Shown piece after piece: positions 36,983 to 44,874 of a DNA stretch of 64,000 bases. The stretch is taken from NCBI RefSeq assembly GCF_002813245.1, contig NZ_PHUF01000007.1, positions 1 to 64,000 of the forward strand. Reading direction: 5' to 3'. A model generated the notes under the pieces. It was not told where the DNA came from, did no database searches, and worked only from the letters and a program-made list of their open reading frames with translations. Made by a program: the position numbers and the translations under genes. Source of the DNA: Novosphingobium kunmingense. Lineage in GTDB: Bacteria > Pseudomonadota > Alphaproteobacteria > Sphingomonadales > Sphingomonadaceae. Every line of letters begins with the position of its first letter. Positions within the stretch are counted from its first letter, which is position 1.

Positions 36983-37906
36983 ATGAGCCTGACGGCATTT
37001 TGGATACCGGCCTCGCTGCTCGCCGGGATATTCCAGGCGCTGCGCAGTTCGATCCAGGTCGGCTTACGCCAATCGCTGACCATCAACGGGGCCGGACTGA
37101 TCCGCTATGTCTATGCGCTGCCCTTTGCCATGGCGATGGCAACGATGTGGTTCCTGACGACCGGCACACCGCTGCCCCGGCCGGACATGGCTTTCTGGGG
37201 CTACGCGGCGCTTGGCGGCCTCGCCCAGATCTTCGGAACGCAGATGCTCATCGCTGCATCGCACCGGCGCGGCTTCGTGTTCGGGACGGCACTGTCCAAG
37301 CTCGAGGCACTGATCGCCGCGATCGCCTCGGCCATTCTGCTCCACGAACGTCTGCCGGCGCTGGCCTGGCTGGGCATCGTCGTGGGCGTCACCGGCATCC
37401 TGATGATGGCGTTGAGCCTGCGCGATAAGGCATCGGGTCCGCTGACGCTGGCCCTGCTGTCCGAACCGGCCGCCCGCCTTGGCGTTGGAGCTGCCACGGC
37501 CTTTGCGCTGACCGCCGTTCTGGTCAAAGCGGCGACCGTCGCGTGCGGGATTGCCGACCCGCTGGGCGCCGCGTTGTACACCCTGACGGTGGTTCTGGCG
37601 CTTCAGGCCGTCATGCAGGGGAGCTGGATCGCCAGGCGCGAGCCGGCAACGCTGATCGCCGTCGTCGGGGCCTGGCGCAAATCGAGCGTCGTGGGATTTC
37701 TCTCGGCGGTCGGTTCGGCCTGCTGGTTCACCGGCTTCGCGCTGGCCCCGGTCGCGCTGGTCCGGCTGCTCGGCCAGATCGAGCTGGTCTTTACCGTGGT
37801 CCTGTCACACCTCATGCTGGGCGAACGACCGCTGCGCGCCGAAGTGATCGGCCTGTTCCTGATCGCGGGCGGTTCGCTTCTCGCGTTGCTGGCAACGACG
37901 CTCTAG
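36983..37906 (+). CDS. EamA/DMT superfamily transporter
   Basis: A 307-residue inner-membrane protein with about ten hydrophobic segments in two EamA halves of five each. The second half ends with VRLLGQIELVFTVVLSHLMLGERPLRAEVIGLFLIAGG, the conserved end-of-repeat pattern of drug/metabolite exporters. ATG 36983 is chosen; a TTG three codons upstream is possible. It is a single gene between two catabolic operons and probably exports a pathway metabolite or toxic intermediate, which is an inference from position only. Confidence 0.85.
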   Translation: MSLTAFWIPASLLAGIFQALRSSIQVGLRQSLTINGAGLIRYVYALPFAMAMATMWFLTTGTPLPRPDMAFWGYAALGGLAQIFGTQMLIAASHRRGFVFGTALSKLEALIAAIASAILLHERLPALAWLGIVVGVTGILMMALSLRDKASGPLTLALLSEPAARLGVGAATAFALTAVLVKAATVACGIADPLGAALYTLTVVLALQAVMQGSWIARREPATLIAVVGAWRKSSVVGFLSAVGSACWFTGFALAPVALVRLLGQIELVFTVVLSHLMLGERPLRAEVIGLFLIAGGSLLALLATTL

Positions 37907-37923
37907 GCGCCGCCGCCTCGCGA

Positions 37924-38517
37924 TCATTCGGCGGTGATCGCATCCTTGAGGATCACCCCGACAGCCTTGGTCCCGTCGGCCCGAACCGGGTCATGAGCAA
38001 TGTCCTTGGGCCCCAGCGCGTGGGTCCAGGCCGCAAATTCGAGGCAGACCCCGTCAGGATCGAAGAAATAGATCGAGCGCACGAACACGTCGTCGGTCAC
38101 ATCGGGCGAGGCCTGCCGTTCCGAATTGTCGTGGTTGAATACGTCGGTCACATCGACCCCGCGCTCCCTCAGGCGAGCGGCATATTCGTCGAACTTCTCC
38201 ACCGGAACGTCGAACGCGATGTGGTTCATCGAACCGTGCGCACTGGCGATATTGCCGCGCGTCGGCAGCGCAGAAGGGGCCGCCACGCCCGGTGCGGCTT
38301 CGGGCGCATCGGGGAACCAGAAGAAGGCAAGGCTGTCGCCATTGCCGATGTCGAAAAAGAAGTGCTGGCCCTTGCCGTTCGGCAGGTCGATCGTCTTGGT
38401 GAGCGGCATGCCGAGCACGTCGCGGTAGAACTCCACCGTCCGGGCCATGTCCTTGCAGACCAGGGCAAGATGGTTGACTCCGCGGATTTCGAAGACTTCG
38501 TTGCGATTGGCACTCAT
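37924..38517 (-). CDS. VOC family protein 2
   Basis: A 197-residue paralogue of the VOC protein at 31152-31673. Metal-ligand candidates are the His of GVNHLALVCKDM, the His of GSMNHIAFD and the Glu of VCLEFAAW. It has about 20 more residues at the C-terminus than its paralogue (ADGTKAVGVILKDAITAE). The start has AGAGGAG 8 bases upstream. It is transcribed from its own promoter, placed in the 49 bp after the Nu-class GST stop, with the regional operator lying between the -35 and -10 hexamers. Confidence 0.88.
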   Translation of the reverse strand: MSANRNEVFEIRGVNHLALVCKDMARTVEFYRDVLGMPLTKTIDLPNGKGQHFFFDIGNGDSLAFFWFPDAPEAAPGVAAPSALPTRGNIASAHGSMNHIAFDVPVEKFDEYAARLRERGVDVTDVFNHDNSERQASPDVTDDVFVRSIYFFDPDGVCLEFAAWTHALGPKDIAHDPVRADGTKAVGVILKDAITAE

Positions 38518-38541
38518 GGCAAATCTCCTCTCTTGACCGCG

Positions 38542-38570
38542 CTTATACTGTCAATTTGATTGACGATCAA
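38542..38570 (-). promoter_or_regulatory. Promoter of VOC gene 2 with operator in its spacer
   Basis: On the minus strand, TTGATC (38570-38565) and TATAAG (38547-38542) stand 17 bases apart, an optimal sigma-70-type spacing. The spacer is almost entirely the operator GTCAA-N5-TTGAC (38550-38564). The -35 hexamer overlaps the stop codon of the upstream GST gene. A protein bound there would exclude RNA polymerase, so repression is the simplest model. Confidence 0.6.
38550..38564. promoter_or_regulatory. GTCAA-N5-TTGAC element, perfect copy, VOC gene 2
   Basis: GTCAATTTGATTGAC is a perfect copy located between the promoter hexamers of the VOC 2 gene and 33 bp before its ATG. Confidence 0.72.
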
Positions 38571-39280
38571 GCGTCGCGTGCACTGGCCAGCATGTTTTCG
38601 CCGAAGAGATTGGACCATTGCTGCTCGTTCAGCTGCGGCCGCAGGCTGGACAGATTGGGCGCGTTGGTGATCGAAGTCCCGCGCTGAACGCCCGGTCGCT
38701 GGCCGATCGCGTCGAACCAGCGCCGGACATTGGCGAAGGGTTCGAGGCTAAGCTCGATCGCGCGGGTGGCGCGAACCCAGGGCCAGGTTGCCATGTCGGC
38801 GATCGAATAGTCCCCGGCAAGGTATTCGGCCTCGCCCAGCCGTCGGTCGAGCACGTGCAACAGGCGCTCCGCCTCGTTGCGGTATCTGGCTACGCCGTAG
38901 TCCTGCCCCAAAGGGGCATAGCGGATGAAGTGGTGCGCCTGGCCGTGGCTGGGCCCGAAGCCGGAGATCTGCCAGGCCAGCCACTGCTGGCACAGGCTGC
39001 GGCCGCGCAGGTCCGTCGGAATGAATTGCCCGGTCTTTTCGGCAAGGTATTCGAGAATTGCGCCGGTTTCGAACACTGCGAAGGGTTCGCCCCCATCAGC
39101 AGGCGCCAGATCGACGATGGCCGGAAGGCGCGCGTTGGGATTGATCGCGCGGTACTCTGGCTTCAGGTGATCGCCCGCCAGCATGTCGTAAGCCTTGACC
39201 GTGTAGGGCAGTCCCACTTCCTCCATCATGATCGAGATCTTGTGGCCGTTGGGCGTGGGCACGAAATGCAGGTCGATCAT
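38567..39280 (-). CDS. Glutathione S-transferase, Nu class-like (1)
   Basis: A 237-residue GST. The thioredoxin-like domain starts MIDLHFVPTPNGHKI; Thr9-Pro10-Asn11 is the TPN motif that replaces Tyr/Ser in Nu-class (YfcG/YghU-type) enzymes, and INPNARLPAIVD holds the cis-Pro. A helical C-terminal domain with SIADMATWPWV follows. Nu-class enzymes bind two glutathiones and can act as disulfide reductases; in some Sphingomonads they remove glutathione from lignin-derived thioethers. It overlaps the upstream NTF2-like stop (ATGA). Two paralogues are at 47776-48501 and 50220-50921. Confidence 0.92.
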   Translation of the reverse strand: MIDLHFVPTPNGHKISIMMEEVGLPYTVKAYDMLAGDHLKPEYRAINPNARLPAIVDLAPADGGEPFAVFETGAILEYLAEKTGQFIPTDLRGRSLCQQWLAWQISGFGPSHGQAHHFIRYAPLGQDYGVARYRNEAERLLHVLDRRLGEAEYLAGDYSIADMATWPWVRATRAIELSLEPFANVRRWFDAIGQRPGVQRGTSITNAPNLSSLRPQLNEQQWSNLFGENMLASARDA

Positions 39281-39750
39281 GCGGTAACTCCGGAATTGCG
39301 TGCGCGGGCAGCGGCAAAGGCGCGGTCGAAGGCGACGCGTCCGCCGGGAAAGCCCGCCGCCCGAATCGTGCAGGCGGCGATCTGCCACCTGTCCTTAGCG
39401 GCGCGAACCAGTTCGTGACGATAGGTGCCGGCAAGCTGCCCGACCAGCTCGACCCTGCCAATCGTGATGAAATGCAGCGCATCGACATAGCTGTCGACGA
39501 CCGCGGTATCGCCGGCCCGGGTAACCCGCATGTTGGTGATGCGGTGCAGGGTGGCGTCGAACCCCTCGAGCGCGCGGCACCGCTGGGTCCACAGATCGGC
39601 GGCGATCGGCCCGACAACCGAACCGATCGCCCCGTAATCGAGCCGCACCCTCTCGCCGAACAGCGAACGGAAGGCGGCCCAGTCGCGCTGGTCGAGCGCG
39701 CAGGCGTAGCCGACGACCAGAGCCTCCGGCCCGCCCGTGACAAGCGGCAA
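39277..39750 (-). CDS. NTF2/SnoaL-like protein (b)
   Basis: About 157 residues of the SnoaL-like NTF2 fold: ALVVGYACALDQRDWAAFRSLFGERVRLDYG at the start, RITNMRVTRAGDTAVVDSYVDALHF in the sheet and CTIRAAGFPGG at the end. There is no ATG; TTG at 39750, just 3 bases after the receptor 2 stop, is the best start, with the upstream frame running into the receptor gene. It is co-transcribed with receptor 2 and overlaps the following GST gene. It is more distant from the two other NTF2-like proteins of the region. Confidence 0.78.
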   Translation of the reverse strand: MPLVTGGPEALVVGYACALDQRDWAAFRSLFGERVRLDYGAIGSVVGPIAADLWTQRCRALEGFDATLHRITNMRVTRAGDTAVVDSYVDALHFITIGRVELVGQLAGTYRHELVRAAKDRWQIAACTIRAAGFPGGRVAFDRAFAAARARNSGVTA

Positions 39751-39752
39751 GG

Positions 39753-42005
39753 TCAGAACTTGAACCCGGCCTCGACCGCGATGCTGCGCGGCGGTTCGAG
39801 GTACTTGATCGCGCGCGGCACGCTGGTGATCGGCGACGGCAGGCGGAAGGCGCTGCCGATCGTCTTCTCGTTGGTCACGTTCTTGCCGACCACGGCCAAG
39901 TGCCACTTGCCGTCCTCCGGCCCGATCTGCGCGCGGAGATCGATCTTAACGTAGCCCGGCTGGTAACCGAAGATCGGGTCCTGGTTGTCCGACGCGTTGT
40001 AGGACGAGCGCCCCGCCGCGACGCCGGTCAGGTCGAGCCGCATCGTGTCGGAAAGGTCGAGCTGACCGTGCACGGTCGCCGAACCCGTCCATTTCGAGGT
40101 GTAGGGCGGGCGGTATCCAGCGAGGTTGTTGAAGCGCGGATGATTAGGTTGCGTCGTATCGGTCTGGCCCGGGTTGCAGACCGAAACCGGCTGCGTCGCA
40201 AGGCACGATGCACCCGGATAATCGTCGTACTTGATATCCTGATAGGCCCCGGTCAGCGTGAAGTCGAAGTGGCGCGACGGCCGGAACGACAGCGCCCCTT
40301 CCACGCCCTTCGAGGTCGCGCTGGCCGCGTTGCCGGTGACATAGGTCGAGATCGTCGGGTTGTAGACCGACACCTGCAGGTTCTTGAACTGCGTGTTGTA
40401 GGCCGAGATGTTGCCGACGAGCTGGCGGTCGAGCAGCGTGAACTTCACCCCCGCCTCATAGTTGCGCGACCGTTCGGGCAGGTAGCGGAATGTCGCGTTG
40501 GTGGTGCCGTAGGTATTCGACACGAAACCACCCGACTTCGACCCCCGGCCATAGGTGGCATAGAGCATTACGCCCTCGGCCGCATCGACCTGCAGGGTAA
40601 TGGACGGGTCGGTGTTGCTTTCGGTGAACTCGTCAACCGCGACCGTGTTGACCGGGCGCAGCGCATAGGGCCCATATTCCAGCTTGCCGCGGAAGTCGCC
40701 TTCCTTGTGCGTGGAAGTGTAGCGCAGCGAACCGATCACCCGCACGCGCTCGACCGGTCGGACGGTGACCTGGCCGAACACGGAGCCGCTGTGCGCCTTC
40801 TGCTTGTAGGTCGTGTGGAGAAGGCCGAAGTAGCTCAGCGACGCGATGTTGAACCCGCCAAGCTGGTCGAGCTGGTACTTGCTGTTGTCGTAATAAGCAC
40901 CGACGATGTATTCGATCATCTTGCCCGCTGGCGAAAGCAGGCGCAATTCCTGCGAGAACTGCCGGAAGTTCTCCGGATAGCTGTTGTAGACCGAGTTAGC
41001 GACCGTGGTCGTGGTGCCCGGCACAAGCTGGTCGAAGTTGTTGACCACGGCACCGTCATACCACGAATAGCCGGTAACGCTGGTCAGCGTGTGTTCGCCG
41101 AAATAGACGTTGGCAGTGTTCGACGCGATGACCGAACGGTTGGTGATCCCTTCGGGGCCGATCGGGTTCTGCGTGCTGTAGCGGGTGTAGCGCGGCTCTT
41201 CGCGCGCGGTCACCGATCCCGATGAGTTGTAACCGCCGGTGCGTTCGAGATTGGCATATTCGAACTTTGCGGTCGTGTCGAAGCGCTCGCTCGGCTCCCA
41301 CTTGAGCGTACCGCGCATCATGAACATCTCGCTGTGCGGCTCGTCCTTTTCGTTGAACAGGTTCTTGATGTAGCCGTCCTGGTCCTGGAAACGCACGGCG
41401 AAGCGAGCCGACAGCGTGTCGCTGATCGGGCCGGAAACGTAACTGGTAACGTCGAAGCCGGGTTCATCGAAATTGTAGAGCGCGGTCACGCCGCCCTCCA
41501 GTTCCTTGGTCGGTCCGGCCGACACGATGCTGATGGCCCCGGCAGCCGTGTTCTTGCCGAACAGCGCGCCCTGCGGCCCGCGCAGCACCTCAACGCGGCC
41601 GACGTCGAAGAACGGAGCCTGCGCCTGGCGGATCTTGCCCGCATAGATGCCGTCCATGTACATTGACACCGACTGGTCGAAAGAGAAGTTCGACGGCGGC
41701 GAGCCGAAGCCGCGGATGTAGACGACGTCGTTGCCCGCAGTCTGCTGGACAAAAACGTTCGGCACCGAATTCATGATCGACTTGACGTCGGTCGCCTGGA
41801 AGTCGGCAAGCTGCTTGCCGCTGACCACCGACATCGAGATCGGAACGTTCTGCACGCTCTCTTCGCGCTTGGTGGCGGTGACCACGATTTCGGCGCCGGT
41901 GGCAGTATCGGCGTCGCCGGCATCCTGCGCCATCGCCGGCACGCTCGCCACCATCAGCGAGGCCAGAACAGTCCCTCCAAGCAATCCTGCACGTGTGTCG
42001 CGCAT
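39753..42005 (-). CDS. TonB-dependent receptor (2)
   Basis: A 750-residue outer-membrane receptor with a signal peptide over about residues 1-27 (ending VPAMAQ), the plug start EIVVTATKREESVQNVPISMSVV, the plug signature EVLRGPQGALFGKNTAAGAIS and a C-terminal barrel ending AVEAGFKF. Same broad family as receptor 1, but the two are clearly divergent. ATG 42005 is behind GGGAGGATGCA. It is the first gene of TBDR-NTF2-GST. The regional operator lies 51 bp upstream. Two Cys in the barrel (ASCLATQPVSVC) could form an external disulfide. Confidence 0.95.
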   Translation of the reverse strand: MRDTRAGLLGGTVLASLMVASVPAMAQDAGDADTATGAEIVVTATKREESVQNVPISMSVVSGKQLADFQATDVKSIMNSVPNVFVQQTAGNDVVYIRGFGSPPSNFSFDQSVSMYMDGIYAGKIRQAQAPFFDVGRVEVLRGPQGALFGKNTAAGAISIVSAGPTKELEGGVTALYNFDEPGFDVTSYVSGPISDTLSARFAVRFQDQDGYIKNLFNEKDEPHSEMFMMRGTLKWEPSERFDTTAKFEYANLERTGGYNSSGSVTAREEPRYTRYSTQNPIGPEGITNRSVIASNTANVYFGEHTLTSVTGYSWYDGAVVNNFDQLVPGTTTTVANSVYNSYPENFRQFSQELRLLSPAGKMIEYIVGAYYDNSKYQLDQLGGFNIASLSYFGLLHTTYKQKAHSGSVFGQVTVRPVERVRVIGSLRYTSTHKEGDFRGKLEYGPYALRPVNTVAVDEFTESNTDPSITLQVDAAEGVMLYATYGRGSKSGGFVSNTYGTTNATFRYLPERSRNYEAGVKFTLLDRQLVGNISAYNTQFKNLQVSVYNPTISTYVTGNAASATSKGVEGALSFRPSRHFDFTLTGAYQDIKYDDYPGASCLATQPVSVCNPGQTDTTQPNHPRFNNLAGYRPPYTSKWTGSATVHGQLDLSDTMRLDLTGVAAGRSSYNASDNQDPIFGYQPGYVKIDLRAQIGPEDGKWHLAVVGKNVTNEKTIGSAFRLPSPITSVPRAIKYLEPPRSIAVEAGFKF

Positions 42006-42055
42006 TGCATCCTCCCATCTGTTGTTGGGCAAGTTTGCACACAATCGAATTCTCT

Positions 42056-42070
42056 GTCAACTGGATTGAC
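42056..42070. promoter_or_regulatory. GTCAA-N5-TTGAC element, perfect copy, receptor 2 promoter
   Basis: GTCAACTGGATTGAC is a perfect copy 51 bp before receptor 2. On the gene strand it is preceded by ATC and followed by AG, flanks shared with the VOC 2 site. Confidence 0.72.
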
Positions 42071-42214
42071 GATTTGTCCGCGAGGATATCGACTCAATCC
42101 GAGGCCACCATAATATACTGAAAATGCGCTACTTTCTGCGGATTGATGACCAACTCGACTATGCAATCCCGCAATTTCCCTGGCCGGACCAAAAAAACCG
42201 TCACTTTGCCATAT

Positions 42215-42225
42215 CTGCATACAAT
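42215..42225. promoter_or_regulatory. TTGCAT-N-CAAT-like element in the receptor 2 upstream region
   Basis: CTGCATACAAT differs at one base from the second regional motif TTGCAT-N-CAAT. It lies 210 bp before receptor 2 and 50 bp after the CoA ligase stop, so its role is unclear. Confidence 0.3.
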
Positions 42226-42274
42226 CAAGGCGAATCACGCGATTGCTGGCGCGCGGTTGCCAATCTTGTCAGTC

Positions 42275-43795
42275 TTAGTTGACGTTCTGCCGGGTCGCGC
42301 GCAGGTCGCGCTTGAGGATCTTGCCCGCTCCCGAACGCGGCAGGGGCTCGCGCACCACTTCGACCGAACGGGGGCGCTTGTATCCGGCAAGCCTGTCACG
42401 GCAGTAGACGTCAAAGGCGGCCGCATCGAAATCGGCATCGGGAGCCAGCCCGAGGATGGCGTGGACGCGCTCCCCCCAGCGCTCGTCGGGCAGGCCGATC
42501 ACGGCACATTCGAGCACGCCGGGATACCGCGACACGACATTCTCGACCTCAATCGTCCAGACATTTTCGCCGCCCGTGACGATCATGTCCTTGAACCGGT
42601 CGGTTATCGTGACGTTGCCCTGTTCGTCCATGAAGCCTGCGTCGCCAGTGAACATCCACCCGTCGTGGAGTACCGCTGCGCTTTCGTCGGGTTTGTTCCA
42701 ATACCCCATCATAACGTTGTCGCCGCGACCGGCGATCTCGCCGAATTCACCCGGTGGAAGCGTCCGCCCCTCGGCATCGCAGATCCGCACTTCGTAGAGA
42801 TAACCCGCCTGCCCCGCCGACCGCAGCCGCGGCGAATCCGACGGATCGCGGTGCGCCTCCATGTCGAGAAACGTGTGCGCAGGCATCTCGGTCATGCCAA
42901 AGCCCTGGCAGAACTCGATCTGCGGCAGTGTCGCGCGGGCGTGTTCATAGGTCCCGCGCGGCATCGGCGCGCCGCCGTAGCCCAGCACCTGCAGCGAAGA
43001 AATGTCGAATTCGGTCAATCGCGGATGGCGGGCGATCCGGTCGATCATAAGCGGAACCGTGAAGCTGTGCGTCACCCGGGCGTCGGCGATGGCCTTGAGC
43101 ATCGTCTCGTCATCGAAGCGCGGGATGACAACGTGCGTGCCGGCGACCATCGTCGCCACGAAGATCGCGAAATCGGCGAGGTGAAACATCGGCGCCGAAT
43201 GCAGCACCACGGACCGGCAATCGACCTTGAGGTGCATGATCAGGTTGCTCGCCATCGCGACCAGGTTGCGGTGGCTGAGCATCACGCCCTTGGGCAGCCC
43301 GGTAGTGCCGCCGGTGTAGTAGATGCCGGCCAGCCGATCATCCCCCATGACGAAGGCGGTCCGGGGTTCGCTCGAGGCAATCAGGTTCTCGATCGTGGCG
43401 TCGAGCTGCTGGTCTTCCAGCCCGATCAGCGTCCGCAGCGTTGTGCAGCGCAGCGCCTGCGCCATATCGCCGAAGCCTGCCCCGGCCAACAGCATGATCG
43501 CACCCGCATCGTCCAGCTGGTAGGCAAGCTCGGCCCGCGTCAGCCGGGTGTTGAGCGGAACCGCTACGGCGCCCAACTGGAACAGCGCAAACAGGGCCTC
43601 CCAGTAGTGGACGCAATTGCCGGCGAGGATCGCCACCCGGTCGCCCTCGCTCACGCCTTGCGCGGCAAGGCCGGCGGCAAGCCGCGCGACCCGGTCACCC
43701 TCCTCAGCCCAGGTTCGGCGGTTCCCGCCTTCGATCGTGGCGATGCCGCATCCGTTGACCTGCACCGCCCGGCGCAGCATCTGGCTGAGTTCCAT
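42275..43795 (-). CDS. Acyl-CoA synthetase (AMP-dependent) 1
   Basis: A 506-residue ANL-superfamily ligase that activates a carboxylic acid with ATP and CoA. The P-loop TGGTTGLPKGVM is at residues 161-172, with QGFGMTEM as motif A5, MFTGDAGF as A7, and C-terminal catalytic Lys in SGAGKILKRDL. Length and motifs fit medium-chain or aromatic acyl-CoA ligases. It is the last gene of SDR-NTF2-CMD-ligase, 15 bp after the CMD stop. The acid activated cannot be told, but the company of SDR and CMD proteins points to an aromatic or cyclic acid. Confidence 0.93.
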   Translation of the reverse strand: MELSQMLRRAVQVNGCGIATIEGGNRRTWAEEGDRVARLAAGLAAQGVSEGDRVAILAGNCVHYWEALFALFQLGAVAVPLNTRLTRAELAYQLDDAGAIMLLAGAGFGDMAQALRCTTLRTLIGLEDQQLDATIENLIASSEPRTAFVMGDDRLAGIYYTGGTTGLPKGVMLSHRNLVAMASNLIMHLKVDCRSVVLHSAPMFHLADFAIFVATMVAGTHVVIPRFDDETMLKAIADARVTHSFTVPLMIDRIARHPRLTEFDISSLQVLGYGGAPMPRGTYEHARATLPQIEFCQGFGMTEMPAHTFLDMEAHRDPSDSPRLRSAGQAGYLYEVRICDAEGRTLPPGEFGEIAGRGDNVMMGYWNKPDESAAVLHDGWMFTGDAGFMDEQGNVTITDRFKDMIVTGGENVWTIEVENVVSRYPGVLECAVIGLPDERWGERVHAILGLAPDADFDAAAFDVYCRDRLAGYKRPRSVEVVREPLPRSGAGKILKRDLRATRQNVN

Positions 43796-43810
43796 CGACC
43801 GCGCTCCGCT

Positions 43811-44458
43811 TCAGGTCTTGGCGGGTCGCGGCGCGCTGAGGAAGTCTGCGGCAACGAAGCCTTCGGGCGCCGCGACCTCGACGATCGGTTCGTCGCGGTC
43901 ATCGAACTCCATGCGCAGCGCGCGGGTGATCACCGCGTGCATGTCGTAAAGCGTGGTAATGTAGGTGAACTCGAAGATCTGCTGATCGTCCCAGAAGGTG
44001 CGCAGCTTGTCGAACACTTCGATCGGCGTGCGACCGTTCGCCTGGGTCAGGCAATCAGCATAGGCGAGAACCGCGCGTTCCTGGTCGTCATAGCAATCGG
44101 CCACGGCCCAGTGGGCAACGGCGGCGATCTTATCCTCGCTTACCCCAAGGCCGCGCAGCGACTTGCAGTGCTGCGAAAAGACGAACTGGCTGCCCTTGTT
44201 CCAACCAGCGCGGGTCTGGCCCAGCTCGCGCAGCACCGGGTCGATCCGCCGCGAGGGGCTGCGGTAGAGCGCGAACCCGTCGACCGCGTGGCGGAAAATA
44301 TCGGGGCACAGCGCGAACACGCTCCACCAGTCGCCCGGCGTGCCGGTTGCGGTGCCGGGCTCCTTGATAGGATCCTTGTCGCCGAACAGCCGCTGGAAAT
44401 AGGCCTTGATGACGTCGTCGGTGATTTCGGAGCGGGGAACCTGGCGCAAAACGGGCAT
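43811..44458 (-). CDS. Carboxymuconolactone decarboxylase (CMD/AhpD) family protein
   Basis: A 215-residue helical protein of the CMD/AhpD superfamily. The active-site helix reads GSQFVFSQHCKSLRGLG: one Cys and a His are present, but the second Cys of the AhpD CxxC is missing, so peroxidase-type AhpD function is unlikely. Similar single-Cys proteins occur in aromatic and steroid catabolism clusters. ATG 44458 follows AAAGGATT. It sits between the NTF2-like (11 bp) and the CoA ligase genes. Confidence 0.85.
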   Translation of the reverse strand: MPVLRQVPRSEITDDVIKAYFQRLFGDKDPIKEPGTATGTPGDWWSVFALCPDIFRHAVDGFALYRSPSRRIDPVLRELGQTRAGWNKGSQFVFSQHCKSLRGLGVSEDKIAAVAHWAVADCYDDQERAVLAYADCLTQANGRTPIEVFDKLRTFWDDQQIFEFTYITTLYDMHAVITRALRMEFDDRDEPIVEVAAPEGFVAADFLSAPRPAKT

Positions 44459-44469
44459 GGGCAATCCTT

Positions 44470-44874
44470 TCAGGCGGACGCGAACTTGCGGAAGGTCGCG
44501 ACGTGGGCGGAATCGAAGTATTCGTCGAGGCGGGTGATCAGGTTGCCGTTCACCTGGCAGACGATGCAACAGGGCAGGCGCACCTTCTCGCCATCGTGAA
44601 CCCGCACGCCTTCGAGTGCGTGCTGCTGGACGAAACCGCCCGGAAAGACCTGCAGCCGGCGTTCGGCATAGCTACGCTCGCGGATCCGTTCGACCATCCC
44701 GGCCAGTGTGGCCTTGGTCTGCTCGACCGTGACGGTCAGTTCGTCGGTGTTGTGCCAGATCTCGGCACCGAGCGCGAAGCAGGCGCCCATGGTGGCGATA
44801 TCGCCTTGCTCGATCGCGTCGAAGAATCGCTTGGCCATCGCACGGATGGCATCGTCGTCCTGGGTCATGGTCAT
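44470..44874 (-). CDS. NTF2/SnoaL-like protein (c)
   Basis: A 134-residue NTF2-fold protein and close paralogue of the protein at 31690-32085: both carry IWH, a Y..R.L..FPGGFVQQH segment and ITRL.EYFD. It starts at the ATG that overlaps the SDR stop (ATGA) and precedes the CMD gene. Its paralogue sits in the receptor 1 operon, which suggests that the two operons handle similar substrates or steps. Reaction unknown. Confidence 0.82.
   Translation of the reverse strand: MTMTQDDDAIRAMAKRFFDAIEQGDIATMGACFALGAEIWHNTDELTVTVEQTKATLAGMVERIRERSYAERRLQVFPGGFVQQHALEGVRVHDGEKVRLPCCIVCQVNGNLITRLDEYFDSAHVATFRKFASA

Noticed and set aside
43811..44458. AhpD-type alkylhydroperoxidase
   Set aside because: The active-site helix has only one cysteine, so the CxxC redox pair is absent.
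42143..44599. An 818-codon open frame on the plus strand, antisense to acyl-CoA ligase 1 and the CMD gene
   Set aside because: The minus-strand frames show full ANL and CMD motifs; the plus frame has biased Arg/Gly/Asp-rich content typical of the antisense of GC-rich genes and matches nothing.
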